Positions 11,641 to 24,300 are shown, numbered from the stretch's first letter. The stretch is 64,000 nucleotides of DNA from Atopsyche davidsoni (GCA_022113835.1 JAILWY010000006.1:9114001-9178000), one strand, 5' to 3'. Notes: generated from the letters alone by a model not told the origin. Numbers and translations are program-made.

Positions 11641-12248
11641 GTAACAATAGAACTTGAAAAGTTCACCTAATTATATAAATTACAATTTTAAAATATATTA
11701 TACTAGTACTCTCTTGAAAAGGTTCGTAGGTTTTAAAAACCGTTGTTATAAAATGTTTGTGTCTTCCAAATATTCGGCCCCAGTAATGAAAACATCTTCA
11801 GATCCAAATCCTCGCAGCATAGAATTGTATTTTTTTATATGAACAATTATTAGATTATTCATATAAATTTCTTCTGATGCCTCTCCCCATAAGAGTTTGG
11901 TGGCGATTTCATCATGCATATCCTTATCCGGGGCCAGTTTCACCAATTCCAGCCACATAAACCTCCTCCTTCCAATGTTCCTGTTTTTCTTAGACAATCA
12001 GCTGTGTGAAGCTGTATTAATTGTTACAAAAAATGTGGCCTAAATAAAAAAACCTTCCGTTTCTTCACCTACGACAAGAGTTACCTTTCTATATGTCTCT
12101 TTCACCCATTAAGGATTCTGTTATAGAGCCACATTTCTGCCGCCTCAATTCTTCGCATAGTAGCTGATTTTGAATATGAAATTTTTATTCAAAGCTCTAA
12201 TGAAGACTTTGAGAAACGAAAGCAGACAAAGATATAAAAATTTGTTAT
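11641..12248. other. No gene recognised
   Basis: Short open frames on both strands lack known motifs. AT-rich with one mixed patch at 11880-11990. Confidence 0.45.
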
Positions 12249-12256
12249 CTCTAGGC

Positions 12257-12713
12257 CAGTGCTTCTCAAAGTGGTCCCTACGGACCCTGGGATCATTCAG
12301 GGGATCCTTAGAAAATTTAAATCGATTTGGGGGTCCCTGAACAACGTCAGGGGGGGTCCGCGCAAAATTGTGACTCATTTTTATTAATATGGAAGTTAAA
12401 ATAAATAACAATGAATACATTATTAGCGATTTTTACGTCCTAAGTAAAATATAAATATAGACAGGTGCATAAAATATAAGTAATAACAGGCATCGCAGTG
12501 AGGCAGGTACGTTAATACAGAAACGCAATGGAGTCGATACTTGCACCAACTAGTCTATAATATGAATTTATGTAGTTTTTCACCCAGGGTCCGTAGGCAA
12601 GTTTTGACTATGAATTTGGGGTCCGTGGACAAGTTTTGACTATGAAAGGGGTCCATGGGCAAGTTTTGACTATGAAAGGGGGTCCTTGGGCCAAAAGAGT
12701 TTGAGAGCCACTG
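12257..12713. mobile_element. hAT-type MITE, copy 2 (inverted, expanded)
   Basis: Ends CAGTGCTTCTCAAA and TTTGAGAGCCACTG. Flanks CTCTAGGC (12249-12256) and TCTTAGGC (12714-12721) look like a decayed 8-bp target duplication. It is the reverse-orientation relative of 9505-9870, sharing the ttattaatatggaagttaa and caccaactagtctataat blocks. It is about 90 bp longer because of an internal minisatellite near its right end. Confidence 0.85.
12588..12690 (+). repeat. Minisatellite inside hAT MITE, about 3 units of 30 bp
   Basis: Three successive copies of a unit containing caagttttgactatgaa, preceded by ggtccgtagg, ggtccgtgga and ggtccatggg, and followed by a fourth partial ggtccttggg. The sister element at 9505 has a single such ggtcc segment, so the expansion happened after the copies separated. 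Confidence 0.85.
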
Positions 12714-12739
12714 TCTTAGGCGATTGGCTGTTTGTGTTT

Positions 12740-13090
12740 GATGCACGGTGGAGTTGGGGTCAGGTTGTGACTGCGGCGGCTCTGTCGGGCCTCGGCGTGG
12801 CCGCCGGAGCGGGACGCGCCAGCTGCCTCGCCAGTTGGCCTTTGCCGAGCCCCCGTGCGCGTATTATGACATTTTCAATATTTAATTACCGGTGATCATT
12901 AGACGTCAGCCGCGGGGGAGATGCTATCAGCCCGCCGCGGGGTATTATGGAAATACTCAGCTTGACCCGTTGTTCGATCGACCGGCTTGGGCGGGCGTAT
13001 TTTTCAAAAACTACGCGAGGTTTATTACTCGCAGGTTGTATGTAAGAAATATTGATATTGATACATCCTACGCGGTGAAAATCTAGCGCT
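12740..13090. promoter_or_regulatory. CpG-rich island, candidate regulatory element
   Basis: Alternating GC-rich cores (gcctcggcgtggccgccgg, cagccgcgggggagatgc, cagcccgccgcgggg) with homeodomain-like AT cores (atttaattaccggtgatcatta). No splice-bounded open frame with known motifs. One of the stronger candidate enhancers by composition. Confidence 0.35.
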
Positions 13091-13519
13091 CTATACAAGA
13101 AGAAACGCTAAGCTCCCTCAACACCTAGATCTGAAATATATAAACACCAAAATACAATATGAGTTGTAGAGCAAACTTAAGACAGCTACTGTTCCTTTAT
13201 AATAATAGGATGTTTGCATTATATAAACTCACTTTTTTTTTAAATTTATTCATGAACTCATGCAGAAAAAGGGTTTTTTATACATAACTATATATAGAAA
13301 TACATGTACGCTACCACCTAAGCCACACCTTGCAAGCCCCACAACCTGCGCGCAGGATCAAGGAATAGCCACGTAACGTATTATAGCCATAGTCATATTG
13401 TTTTTTTTTTATTTGTATTGAGGGCGTATACTGTTGAAATTTTTTATCCTTTGGTTTCGATACTGGAATAAATCTCTGAAGTTAGCAACCTGTCATAAAA
13501 AAGCGCTCAGATCTACTCT

Positions 13520-13653
13520 CTACACAACTTGCAACCGACTTGCAGCTAGTCAATAGCGTCCTACTTTGTGATTTTTATTCAGGCGAAACGATAAAAAAAA
13601 AACCCGAAATGATATTGGCTGCTTACAAATCGGTCGCAAGTCGCTGTATAACC
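13520..13653. mobile_element. Copy of the CTACACACGCTGCGACAC MITE family, diverged
   Basis: Left part tctacacaacttgcaaccga with tcaatagcgtcc; right part gatattggctg ... atcggtcgcaagtcgctg. The two halves are inverted relatives, giving a ~135-bp element. Confidence 0.55.
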
Positions 13654-15480
13654 AAGAACACAGTATATCTTTAGACGTGTTATATGATGAGTATAACACG
13701 ATATATATGATGATATATGATGATGAATACACACTGTATTTTTTTCTAAAAATTTATGTTCAAAAAGTATATAATAGAATGTCTTTTGACATTTTTTTAT
13801 CAGAAGCATTGGCGGAATGCATACGATTTCTGGAAGTAAATCCATCAGGGGTTGTTTTGAATGTATGCTATTTGACTGACGGCTTTGATCCACGTGTTAG
13901 AGATTTTTGAGAATGTACACGTCTATAACATTTTTTTTATATTTACTTGTTTAAAAAGACAACTGGGGGTTGTTTTGAAAGAAATTAAATAACTGTCAAT
14001 GTACTGATTTATAGTATATAAACAAATTTAAAAATTGCAAATAGCTTCTTAAATTACATAAGTTGTTACACTTTAATTAAAACTGGTTAAAAACTTATAT
14101 AATATATAGTTATACCAACTTTAAATATTTATTGGCTTACGCGATTCACCTGTATAGTTGATTTACAGGTATCGGGAGTTGTTTTGCATTAAAACCCATT
14201 AACTCCTTAACCGACTAAGCTCTGTTTGATATAGAGAAATATTTAATACTTTGCACTATAATGATAGTCAATAATAAGATTGTTCACAAAGATAAGGCAA
14301 TAAAAATGCAAATTCTTCATGTAAATCTGAATAATGCATACGACTTAGGTACTCATAATAAAAGTAGAAAATACACAAGCCAGAACTGCGTTCATACTAG
14401 ATAAAAATATGCATTCATTAAATAGCTAGAGAATTTTCAATTAATGTTATCATTTATCGTGATCACATAAAAAAAAAATTTTTCATGTTTTTAAAAGGGA
14501 ATATATTAGTGCCTTCGAATAAAACATATATGAATATTTTAATAAGTTTTTGTGGCCTATGAACTAAGGTTTTATGAGTATAATGCAGCGTTATTTCTAT
14601 CCCACCCTTTCTGACGTTTCGATTCCGTATAAGGTGGTCATTAAAATTTCCTGTCAAGTTAAATTATAATATAATCCAAAATCATTCCAACATTATCTGT
14701 CAAAACTTTTTTTTGGTTCGGTTAATTTTCATCATGATCGCTAAAAAAACTTTTGAAAGACTCGGCTATATAAACGTTCTCGTCTAATAATGTTAATATT
14801 TTACATATATTTTTAGTAAATTGGCAGTCTTGGCTGCATGGTGATGAGTAAAATTTTACAGTATTGCAATATCAGCAAATAATAATATAGAAACAGTAAG
14901 TAGCCAACAATCATAACAACATGTGCAGACACCGCAGGGTGGGCAACCGAGCGGAATAAGTAGAGTGATATTTAATTCGCAGTTTTAAAACTTATTCACA
15001 TGAAATATATCACTTTTATTTTATTCACGACAAATGCCTTTATTTTTCTATGCCACCGATTCCGCAAAACAAGGGGACAAGAAAATAAAACTATCCCTTC
15101 AAATACAACCCATTACAACCGACAAACTTTAAATATGCAGTTGATGATTTTATTTTTGCTAAAGAGAGAAGCTATTGGATCATCATCGTTCATTTATCGG
15201 TTATATCGCAGCATGTCCAAGCCGCTTACAGCATCTTTAAGAAATGCATGTAAGTAGTTTAATAATTTTATTTATATGAGTATCATCACATATATGTGAG
15301 ATACAGTTTGTTTGATATATGTAAAAAAGCGCATCTATACGAACAACTGTATGAGCGGTTATGGTGTTGGTTTGTATCGAAAACCATGAAAAAAAAATTG
15401 GGATTTAATAATAAAAATATTAGTTTAAAAAAAACAGAAGGAAGGAACAAGTAAGCGGCACAATATCTATACACATCTCC
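13654..15480. other. AT-rich intronic stretch
   Basis: No recognisable coding sequence. A gacgtttcgattccgt piece at about 14614 may be retroelement debris. Confidence 0.5.
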
Positions 15481-15539
15481 TTGACCCATTCAGTACACCA
15501 GAGAAAAACATACATAAAAAATATGAAATCTATGATTAC

Positions 15540-15880
15540 AGTATATCCAATAGCTTATTGTTAGCGTTCTGTGCAGTCACAATCGGCCTTCGATGCCGCC
15601 ATAATAATATATGTGCATTGAACAATAATGTGTTATTTTCATTTTTGAAATAACAATGTGTAAAAAAACTCCATACTGCGCATTTGCGAGCGGCGAATTT
15701 TCCGCTGCGTTGCGGGCTCGCCAAAACGACCTTAAATATTACTCCGTCGCGCTCGAACGGCTATGTAGGCATTTCCCTCGCCGCCATCTTGGTTTCCGAT
15801 CATTTTTTTTCAAAAAATACCGCTGAGCCAATAGCGGGCGTTGAATCTATTAATTAGCGTCGTTCTGTGCTCTCTGCAAT
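15540..15880. promoter_or_regulatory. Moderate-GC block
   Basis: CpG-containing stretch with gagcggcgaattttccgctgcg (an imperfect palindrome) and ccgccatcttgg, a YY1/Pho-like core. Candidate non-coding element. Confidence 0.25.
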
Positions 15881-15983
15881 CAGATGAGTAGGTGTGAAGG
15901 CATTCGATTGACTTAATTGGAAATCTGTTTTATTTTTATTATAAAAAAAAAAATTTGAAGTCAGTATCCACAATAATAAAGTC

Positions 15984-16264
15984 GGATATACACGCAACAA
16001 TGCAATTTGCAATCAAACGCTTATATTGGATGTTTTTTTTATTATTATTTAGACCAAGTACATAACGCAAAAGAAGACACTATTATCTAGAGTGGAGAGC
16101 TAAAATACGCCAAATGCTTTTTTTTTTTAAATGAGGTTCGGCAATTCAACTTTTTTGCGTTTTTAACTAAAGCTAAACCATAAAAAAAACACCCAAAACA
16201 AACACACGCTATTGGATAAATGCAAATCGGTCGCAAGTTGTGTTGCTACGTGTATAGCTGGCTT
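15984..16264. mobile_element. Copy of the CTACACACGCTGCGACAC MITE family
   Basis: Left end ggatatacacgcaacaatgc; right end atcggtcgcaagttgtgttg followed by ctacgtgtatagctggc. Inner atattgg/ctattgg motifs near both ends match other members. About 280 bp. Confidence 0.6.
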
Positions 16265-17849
16265 TGGGACCACGTCTTATCTTGCGATGTTTTCCATCGT
16301 TATTATTGTTTTCGCTGTGCAGAATAAATCTAAAAGTTATTAGGTCATCGCGTGATCAAAAATTATACAAAATATTGATCTTAAAATCAGCGATCTTTGA
16401 TATTGCATTTTTTCTACGCTACTGCAGCATTGGTTGCACACTTCGCTGCACAGTGCTCATTATGGCTGGCAGAGCGTTTTTGTTGGGGAATAGAAAATAA
16501 TATGAGAACATATGAGGTTTTCTAACCTCGGCAGAATGTTCCGCTGACGCCTTGACACAATACTAAAGACTTTTCTTTCACAATTTAACTTTTTTACGAT
16601 TCCAACAATCCAAAGACAAGGCAGGCATTTATAGATGATCTGAGTCATGTATCTACCTTTGAAAATCAATCAAAACCGATGGGAATATCAGAATTAATAC
16701 GTTGTATATAAACACATACAAAAATTCCTACACAACTTTTGCAAGTGAAATTTCGCTTCGCGGTATGCTTCAATAAAATAACAAAATTTTTGAAATATCA
16801 TTAAAGATTAAATCGATGCTGCAAGCAACAAATTTTTAATTAATTCTTATATAAGTACTTCTCGTTTTACGATGAATAAGATGAAGGGGTATTTTTTATT
16901 GGTGCTGAATACTTCTGATTCGGGCAAATACTTTTTATTCAACCATTAGCTATTGTTAAATTTTCATATATTTAAGTCTCTTGTGGGGAAACATAATATT
17001 GTATGTATAATTTTTGTGACCATTAAAAAGCATAGCTGGTGCAACACTTCGGTTTAACTTAATAGTCATGTTTTATAAACCGTTACAATCGGCTTAAAAT
17101 GTCCAAATATCAAGTGTTCCTCGCTTTGCAATGCATTAATGCAGTTATCAGTCATTGCAAACGATGGTTATGAAGTCATGAAGCTTGCACATGCACATTA
17201 CGCTCAATTGAGTGTTACCTTGGATAGGATTTCACTCAACTTTTTGTCCATTGTTTGTTAAGCAGTTAGAATACTTGCAATTGCATCTTGTTAACCTGCT
17301 TGTTCTTTGAATTCCCCTGAATGCGTATGTTTAAACATTATGCTACTTACTTTCTTCAAGCACATGTAATATTTGTTTTATTTTATTAGCTTATTAAATA
17401 TATATTGAAATGTACTGAATAATGGGAACAAGATTACGAAGAATGCCGAGAGCAGTAAGAATACCAGAGCAGTACTCAACTCAACAACCTGTTTATTAAC
17501 AACTTTTAGGTGTTTTTATACCCAAACATGCATTAGTATTAAACTAATGCAAAACACGTACTGAATTTTAATATTAATGTTTATTTATTTGATACATAAC
17601 ACAAATAAAAATCAACAGTATCTACACGTAATGTTTACGTCTGTTCTTGCAATTTTATTGAAAAACATTTAAAAGCTTCTTGTCCTTTAGTGCTTCTATT
17701 AAAAACCTAATGCATTGCGTTAAAAAATAAAACACTCTTTTTTAAATAATTTTAAGCTAGAAAAAACATCAATTCAGTATTTTTTTAAATAAAAACTACT
17801 ATTTATTAAAAATTATTTGTCTTTACTTTACAAAACACCCTAAATAAAA
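16265..17849. other. AT-rich intronic stretch
   Basis: Nothing recognised. Confidence 0.55.
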
Positions 17850-17899
17850 GGATTCTATTGACTGGTTGCATGCTGTGTTGCTGCGTGTGTAGCCTTCTT
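17850..17899. repeat. Single end of the same MITE family
   Basis: ggattctattgactggttgc then tgtgttgctgcgtgtgtagcc. Partner end not identified. Confidence 0.45.
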
Positions 17900-20025
17900 A
17901 AATCTCAATACTAATAAATAAAAATTAATTATTTTATATATCCAGAGTGTTTTTTTTTTAAATCGTAAATTTAAAACTCATTTAAATGCTGTAAGTTTAG
18001 ATCTACTATTGGGTAGTTGGGCCAATTTGCCTTTTCCGTCGATACATATCACTCATATCTAACAGGAAACTTCGAAAGACAGAAAAGTGAAGCAGACGTC
18101 ATTTCCGGTCGGCTGTCTGCCTCGGTGATGCCATTTACGGTTTGTAATTTCACAAACGGATAGACGCCCATCTATTTGATTGATTTTGTGTAAATAAATA
18201 ATACCCAGGGAGGCCTGGCGCCCGTGCCATCGATGAAGTATCATGGAGTAATGAAAGGATTAGTTACTTTCATGATTGCAAAGTGATTATCAGTCTCATC
18301 AACAAATATGATTATAAATAAATTAATAAATAGCGTCGTTTTTAATCGTAATGCTCTTTTTATACTATTACTGTTAATAACCATTAATCCTGGATGTAAA
18401 AGCACTGTAAATAAAAGATGTAAACATTTAATTACAGTTACAGGTATGTCATTGATTTCATAGTATTTCCTAACATGAAATATTTTAAATCAAATTTAAT
18501 GTTTGAATACTTAAAATATTAATCGATTTTTTAAAGTAAATTACTTTAAAACTATTATAAATATTCATCATCGAGCACTTCATCAAAACATATACTACAT
18601 TTTTAAATAATTAGGATGAGTGTATTTTAAAACTTATCTTTCCAAATTTCTAGCATGTTTAAGTAGCATTATTAATTAATATCTGTTGATTGAGTGTTTA
18701 AAAAAATATTAAAAATAAACAGATAAATATTTGCCACAAATTTTCTTTTCATCGTGTTTTCTATTATTAAAGCACACAGAGCCTTCGATCTCGTACATCA
18801 AATAAAATAAAACACAAAGGCACTATAGCCTCCCCATTATTCAGGGCGTTCATCAATTTTCTTCAAAGACACTCTAAACGACTGTAAAACACAAAGCCAA
18901 CACAAACATCTATCTAGGTAAACAAATTTTCCTCCACACAATACTCCTCCCGGGAATCCCCTCTTTCTTTGTTTCCCTCTATTGTCCCTCAGTGAGGTCG
19001 TCCTTAATATAGCGTAAACGGAACAAAACAGACGTTTCTTCCAACCTATGTAATCACCGGTGGCGTGCGGTGTGTTTCGGCGCAGTGCAAGCAATTATTT
19101 TATTCTTATGATGATAAAAATACTGAATCTTAAATTTGATTAATTTTTAGCAGTTTTGATATTCTTTAAACAGAATATCAGACCCACTACACTACACTAT
19201 TTTCCCTTTAGAAAACCATGAACACTGGTTCAGCGTGAGTATATGCTCAGTGAAATGGAGAGGCACTTGATGAAGAAGAAGGATATTCAAAACCATTTTA
19301 GCAAATATTTAAATTATACATTTTTTGTATTCCGTTTATTTTATTCCTACTTACAAAATTTCTTAAAGATATAAATATAAGTAAAAGTACTTACATAATG
19401 ACTGACGATAAATTAACATGCTTCGGTGTTAAATAAAATCTCATACCTGAAACAATATAAAATACGATAATTAATAAAAAGGCTTGTTGGGGGACAAGGC
19501 ATTCGTTTGGTGAAGACCCATTTTTTATTAATGATTTGAAATATTTTATTTCAAATCATTAATAATTAATAATAAAATCTATAATAATAATATCCATTGT
19601 GTGTGTCATTTTATGGTTCTCTATAGAATATCTTAAAAGATACAATTTTTTTGCTTGTAAGTTCAGTAAGTTTTTCCGCAGTTATATGCCGAATTTCAAG
19701 ACGATATGATAATATTTTCATTAATAAACTAATTGAATAAAATTATCAAATATGCTTTAGCGAGTTTCAATATGTACGAATTATAGGATTCTGTTGTTCA
19801 CTGCGAGAATTTCAAATTTAGATATTTTCAAATAATTAACAGTGCAGTGAAAGTGATGCGTTGTTTGTGACACGAAATGTGACACAAATGTCAAGCATCA
19901 TGACACAATTGGAAGGAAAACGTATGCAGAATCTTCTTAAAATTCGAGTACCCAGCTATTCGAGTATTCAGCCAAACACTATTGCATCGTTCATCGAATA
20001 CGTCATTCTGTGACGGGCTACATTT
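17900..20025. other. Mostly AT-rich stretch
   Basis: A mixed patch at 18840-19080 is open on the minus strand for 85 codons (with a gly-rich GFPGGVLCGG stretch) but shows no domain I recognise. A 19530-19570 segment is a short perfect palindrome (atttgaaatattttatttcaaat). Otherwise featureless. Confidence 0.45.
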
Positions 20026-20029
20026 CTAG

Positions 20030-20574
20030 TCTATATATATAAAACACAAACTCAAAAACCAGCGTGGATCTGGCTGCGCTAAGCTTTAGAACCATCAAAC
20101 CGATGTGCCCCAAACCGGTTTCATTTGAAAGCCAATAATACTGAGGTGGTTTTAGGCCACTTAAATTAATGGGATCGCGAATACATTTTAAATAAAGAAC
20201 TGTCATGTTTGCGGATAATGCAGGCTGCCAACAAAAAAACAAAAGTCTTGATGTTTGTTAAGATAAGTATGACGTTGCCGTTGTATAATGCAGGCTGCCA
20301 CAGCAACAACAAAAAAAACAACAATGAACTGTCATTCATTTGCGACCAGATCTTATCGCCCTTCGATTTCAAGGGACTACAGTTTCCAATGGGTCCAGCT
20401 TTTGCCGTAACCATCAACAAGGCTCAAGGCCAATCGCTGAGTGTTGCTGGTTTGAACTTAGAAAATCCTGTTATGTTGTTTACACACCTACAGAAAAAAC
20501 TCAATACATCCGCTAGCATTAAGATAAAAAAAGTACTTTATTTAGCGTTGTAGCACGCGTTGAGTATACGCTAG
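20030..20574 (+). mobile_element. Internally deleted Helitron
   Basis: Starts with TCTATATATATAAAAC, a typical insect Helitron 5' end, and ends with a hairpin-capable GCGTTGAGTATACGC followed by CTAG|T, matching the CTRR 3' end rule. Between these are 5' non-coding sequence, a tandemly repeated aatgcaggctgcca piece (20218 and 20287) and the last part of the helicase frame. At 545 bp it has lost the Rep domain and most of the helicase. The exact 5' boundary is uncertain because the preceding base is not the expected A. Confidence 0.75.
20335..20553 (+). pseudogene. Helitron helicase C-terminal fragment
   Basis: The plus-strand frame reads ...FKGLQFPMGPAFAVTINKAQ followed by GQSLSVAGLNLENP. 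This matches the Pif1-like helicase end of Helitron Rep/Hel proteins, in particular the conserved AFA(M/V)TINKAQGQ(S/T)L motif, followed by the G-(L/I)-(D/N)-L-x-x-P segment. The usual cysteine/histidine and valine-alanine-leucine-serine-arginine segment that follows in intact proteins is missing; the frame jumps to a tail ending VLYLAL that resembles the family C-terminus. It is a relic with an internal deletion and cannot encode an active helicase. It lies inside the Helitron boundaries given above. Confidence 0.85.
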
Positions 20575-20699
20575 TTAATAATAAAAAAATGCAACTGAAT
20601 TTTTTTTTCAAATTTTCTTTCGCAGTGAACGGCGCAAAGCTCCACAGTCCCATAAAAAATCCACAGAGGCGCCCAAACAACCCCCGAAAAGGCATTCTC

Positions 20700-20890
20700 A
20701 AAATGGCGCCCGACCCCGGCCGCCCCCCCCCCCTTGCCCCCCCCCTCCTGCCCCCCCTGCTCCTCCCCCCCCCTGCCTCCCTCCCCGGGCACCCCCTGGG
20801 GCCACCGCACAGGGCGGCGCGCTATCGACCGCCGAATTCCGAGGCGGCGCAGACATTGGCTGCCCGCTCTCCCTGGCGCACTCGACTCCC
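20700..20890. other. C-rich tract, G-quadruplex potential on minus strand
   Basis: Runs of 8-12 C separated by short spacers at 20722-20795, followed by a CpG-rich block to 20890. The minus strand has several runs of at least four G, enough for quadruplex formation. The open frames here are low-complexity (Gly/Arg-rich or Pro-rich) and are not called as genes. Confidence 0.6.
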
Positions 20891-20985
20891 CTGACGACTG
20901 TTTGTCTATCTGAATACAACCCTTATTGTGTTTCATACTTCCACAAGGCAGCAGACTACTGTGTATAGCTCACGTGCAGATTTAG

Positions 20986-21119
20986 GCCGGCTACACACGC
21001 TGCGACACAGCTGACAAGTAATAACGTCCCAGTACTTTTAATACTGAGTAAGCAACGAAAAGATGATACACTACTCGTATTGACCAATTATCATTCGGTT
21101 ATCAAAGCAGTGTAGCCGG
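20986..21119. mobile_element. Copy of the CTACACACGCTGCGACAC MITE family
   Basis: Left end ccggctacacacgctgcgac followed by acagctgacaa; right end cattcggttatcaaagcagtg followed by tagccgg. A 134-bp compact copy. Confidence 0.7.
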
Positions 21120-21300
21120 TTTTATACACAAGATGCGACATTCTACAATGATGCGATATTGGCCAGTTATTGGATGTATCTAAGCGTTTGTAGTCAGCTT
21201 CACATTTTAACGACAGTTAAATTTTTCTATTATACAATAGATTTTATATAAAGTTACCTATACACGCTGCAACCCAACCTATTGGATGTTTTATTATTTT
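21120..21300. repeat. Further relics of the same MITE family
   Basis: tatacacaagatgcgacattc and gatattggccagttattgg, then cctatacacgctgcaaccca followed by acctattgg. Probably two broken copies next to the previous one. Confidence 0.5.
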
Positions 21301-23189
21301 TCCAACACAAACAACGTAAAAAAGTGCTGTAAGCTAATCCACCATGTTAAGGCAGCTTAAATAGCCAACTTTCAGGTGTAATTATATTTTATTATTCCTA
21401 AGACACAACAAATATTTGTGTTTACGTATTTAAAATATTCGTTCAACTACGATTTAGTCTTATTTTGTATTTCTAATAAAATAGATATACATTAATAACT
21501 TTCAGCAACTATCAAGCTACTATGCACTATGACTTACTTATAAGGCTATACTTTTTATCTAAAATTATTTCAAGTGAACGACTCATCATTAGACGATCTA
21601 CGGTACAGACGTACCAACGGCTTAGAAATATTAGCCTTCCTGAACTCATGATATTTAAGATACGTATTTACTAATTAATATGTACGTGGTTATACATTGA
21701 ACGCGTACCATTAACGTCGCTTAGCTCAAGGGGTGAGATACCAAGGGAGCAAGTAAAGGGTGGGTCTCTTAAAAGTATTAATATTCACCCGCGAGTGAGC
21801 CCTGTAAGGCCGCTTTGCTTCAGAGGGTAGTTTTCTATCTGTCGATGACCTTTGTGTTTCACGATTACAGAACTACGGCCATGAACAGAGCAGACTGCAA
21901 TGAACGGCGAAATAATATTTTCTCAACATTGTTTTATTGCATATAATAAATTTTCTATTAAACTTTTATGTTTGCTTTTCGTTTTACGAACAACGACTGT
22001 CGAAACATTTTAATAGCAATAGCAGTACTAAATTTCTTTCAATGCGAATTATGCCAATTAAAACTGAAATACGAATTGTGAAATTATTTTCGAGTTGGTC
22101 ATAATTCAAAAATAATTTTGCACTTCAATATAAGTTTAATTTTATTGTTTTTCTTGCGTTCAATTCTTTACTACAGAGGCTCTTAATTGTTGATATATAT
22201 TTTTTTTTTAAAAGACACAATAAAATATTTTTATGCATTGATATGAACAAATGATTTTGCCTCTGATTTAACCAAAAAAATAATGCGTAATATATCAAAA
22301 TTTGATTGAAGGCAGATTTAATCATAATGCTATTAACACTTATATTGAATTAATTTTATAAATGTTTGTTAATAAATTTATAAACAATTTATATGTATAA
22401 TTTTAAGGGTCTAAAACAGTATTCATTTTGTTGATAAGAATTGCAAGATGATGTTTTTTTCTGCTCGGCGAGTTGTCGTAGTACCGAAATTATATCCAAT
22501 CAATATCCAATAAACCGTTTTATTTTCTCTTTGTAGCTAATAAATCAACATTTGAAACTGCTCTAATAAAATATTTGATATAAAACGCAAATTGATAGAC
22601 ATTAGATTGTCTTTTATCGTCCATATAATTCTGTCGGGCTTGATATAACGATGGAAATCAACATAATTTGATTATTTCGGCTGACTTTATACAATTTTAT
22701 ATGACAGAAACTAACATATTAATAATCAAATCAAAATAAATACGCCGGGTACAAACATACGGAACGTCTAACGGATTGGAGATAGAAAAAGAAATCCATT
22801 ACCTCTTGTAAATAAGGTAGCATGTGAAAACACAACACATGTAAATTTGCTTTATATATATTCTTATTTCCAGTTGTATAGTAAGTGTTTCGAGCTTAGA
22901 GTGCTCGTATTAGATTGCTAACTGCCATACGCAGTCGTTCATTCAACAAGGTTTACGTAAAATAAAATAATATATATTATATCCTGTATAGTATATCCTA
23001 CATCTATTTTGTTCACGTTATTAACAACACAAAAACCAGAGCGACATAAAAACACAATTTATTTCAACGTTACTAAGAAAACTACTGCGTAATGCTGCAG
23101 CACAGTGAATACTTTGAAATAGATAGCACAGTAGTGCTTCCGCTTAATGTAAAATAATAATTAATTAGATTACGCTGGTATTTATTTGT
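21301..23189. other. AT-rich stretch with one mixed patch
   Basis: A patch at 21700-21890 (cgtcgcttagctcaaggggtgag, cacccgcgagtgagccctg) may be a small conserved element. The rest is featureless. Confidence 0.45.
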
Positions 23190-23194
23190 TAATT

Positions 23195-23480
23195 ATTTAA
23201 GGGTGAAACAGGCTCGCTACCCCGAGGCATTAGGGTGGATACAGGCTGCCGCAGTAAACTTTCGGCCGTTTTTATGGTTTGTAATTCGAGTAAAGTTTCG
23301 GGGAGGCGACCCCGAGGCACCCCCGAGGCACCCCCGGAGGCTCTGGGGTTACTTTTGTTCCTAGGTCGATCCGAAGAACACATAAAGCGCCGGTGTTGCC
23401 ATACCGAAACTCCTCTAAATCATCCCTAATAAGGGAAGTTTCCTCCGTTCTCGGCGCTTTAATTCCTCACAATTTCCAGC
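23195..23480. promoter_or_regulatory. CpG-rich island with short tandem repeat
   Basis: Contains three successive ccccgaggca/ccccggagg units at 23309-23341 and is open in frames on both strands for 64 codons. No recognisable product; candidate regulatory block. Confidence 0.25.
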
Positions 23481-24089
23481 ATTCACGAATGGAGACTATC
23501 TCATTTCGGAATCGTTTGACAATATAATTGCCCCCGTACGCTTGATGCCTTTTTAATTGCCGCGTTCCGTAAATTGTACAGTATATTATAATTAAAATTT
23601 ATATTAGATTAGTGTTTTCTGTAGGGAATGTTTCGTTTTTTTTATTTTTATATGTCTGTAAATTAATTTCTATTTTCGTGTTTCTCCAAAATTCTTTTAC
23701 TCGGTGATGTCCTTCCGCAATATCAAACGTTTCACTAAAATAATATTTATTTCTAATTGCATGCTTTCTCGGTTGAAACTTTAATTGCGATCGTTCATAT
23801 GTTTTACAAATATTTCAAAAGTTTATTTTGATGAATGTGGTATGAAACAAAAAGTCTTACAGTGTTTACAATGTTTGTTTTTTATTCCAACTTATATTAC
23901 TTGCCTTGTGATCGTACTGAAATATAATTTTAATCGGTTTGGTTTTTGCGTTTTAGGCTACCATATTGAATGTCTAGACATCTGAATATTTTAACTAAAA
24001 ATTTATGAAGTGCTATGTTGTAGTCGTCCAAAATTACAGACTTGTTTCGTTGCATCTTTCGCCAGTGTAAGCGGGCAATTTAATAGAAT

Positions 24090-24300
24090 AATCAATCAAA
24101 TTACACGTTGTCCGCCATTAGGTACTAACCATAGAGTGGAGTATCCTTTTTGGCTAAGCCCGTTGTCTATGCCCCGAGTTGCGCTTAAGGGCGGATCTGC
24201 GGATTCCAAACGTGATATTAGCCACGGAAAGAGTCGGAATTATGCAAATTTGTTCATAGTGCCTTTATGCAGGCTAAAAACCTTAAAAAAAGATTACAGC
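24090..24300. promoter_or_regulatory. Mixed block with POU octamer
   Basis: Contains ggaattATGCAAATttgttc, a perfect octamer at about 24243, and gcgcttaagggcggatc. Open on plus for 107 codons but without motifs. Candidate enhancer. Confidence 0.3.

Noticed and set aside
18837..19094. 85-codon minus-strand frame with GFPGGVLCGG
   Set aside because: Superficially protease- or collagen-like, but no further family residues.
20571..20936. Gly/Arg- and Pro-rich open frames of 73-121 codons
   Set aside because: They translate a C-rich homopolymer tract on both strands; no domain and no codon structure.
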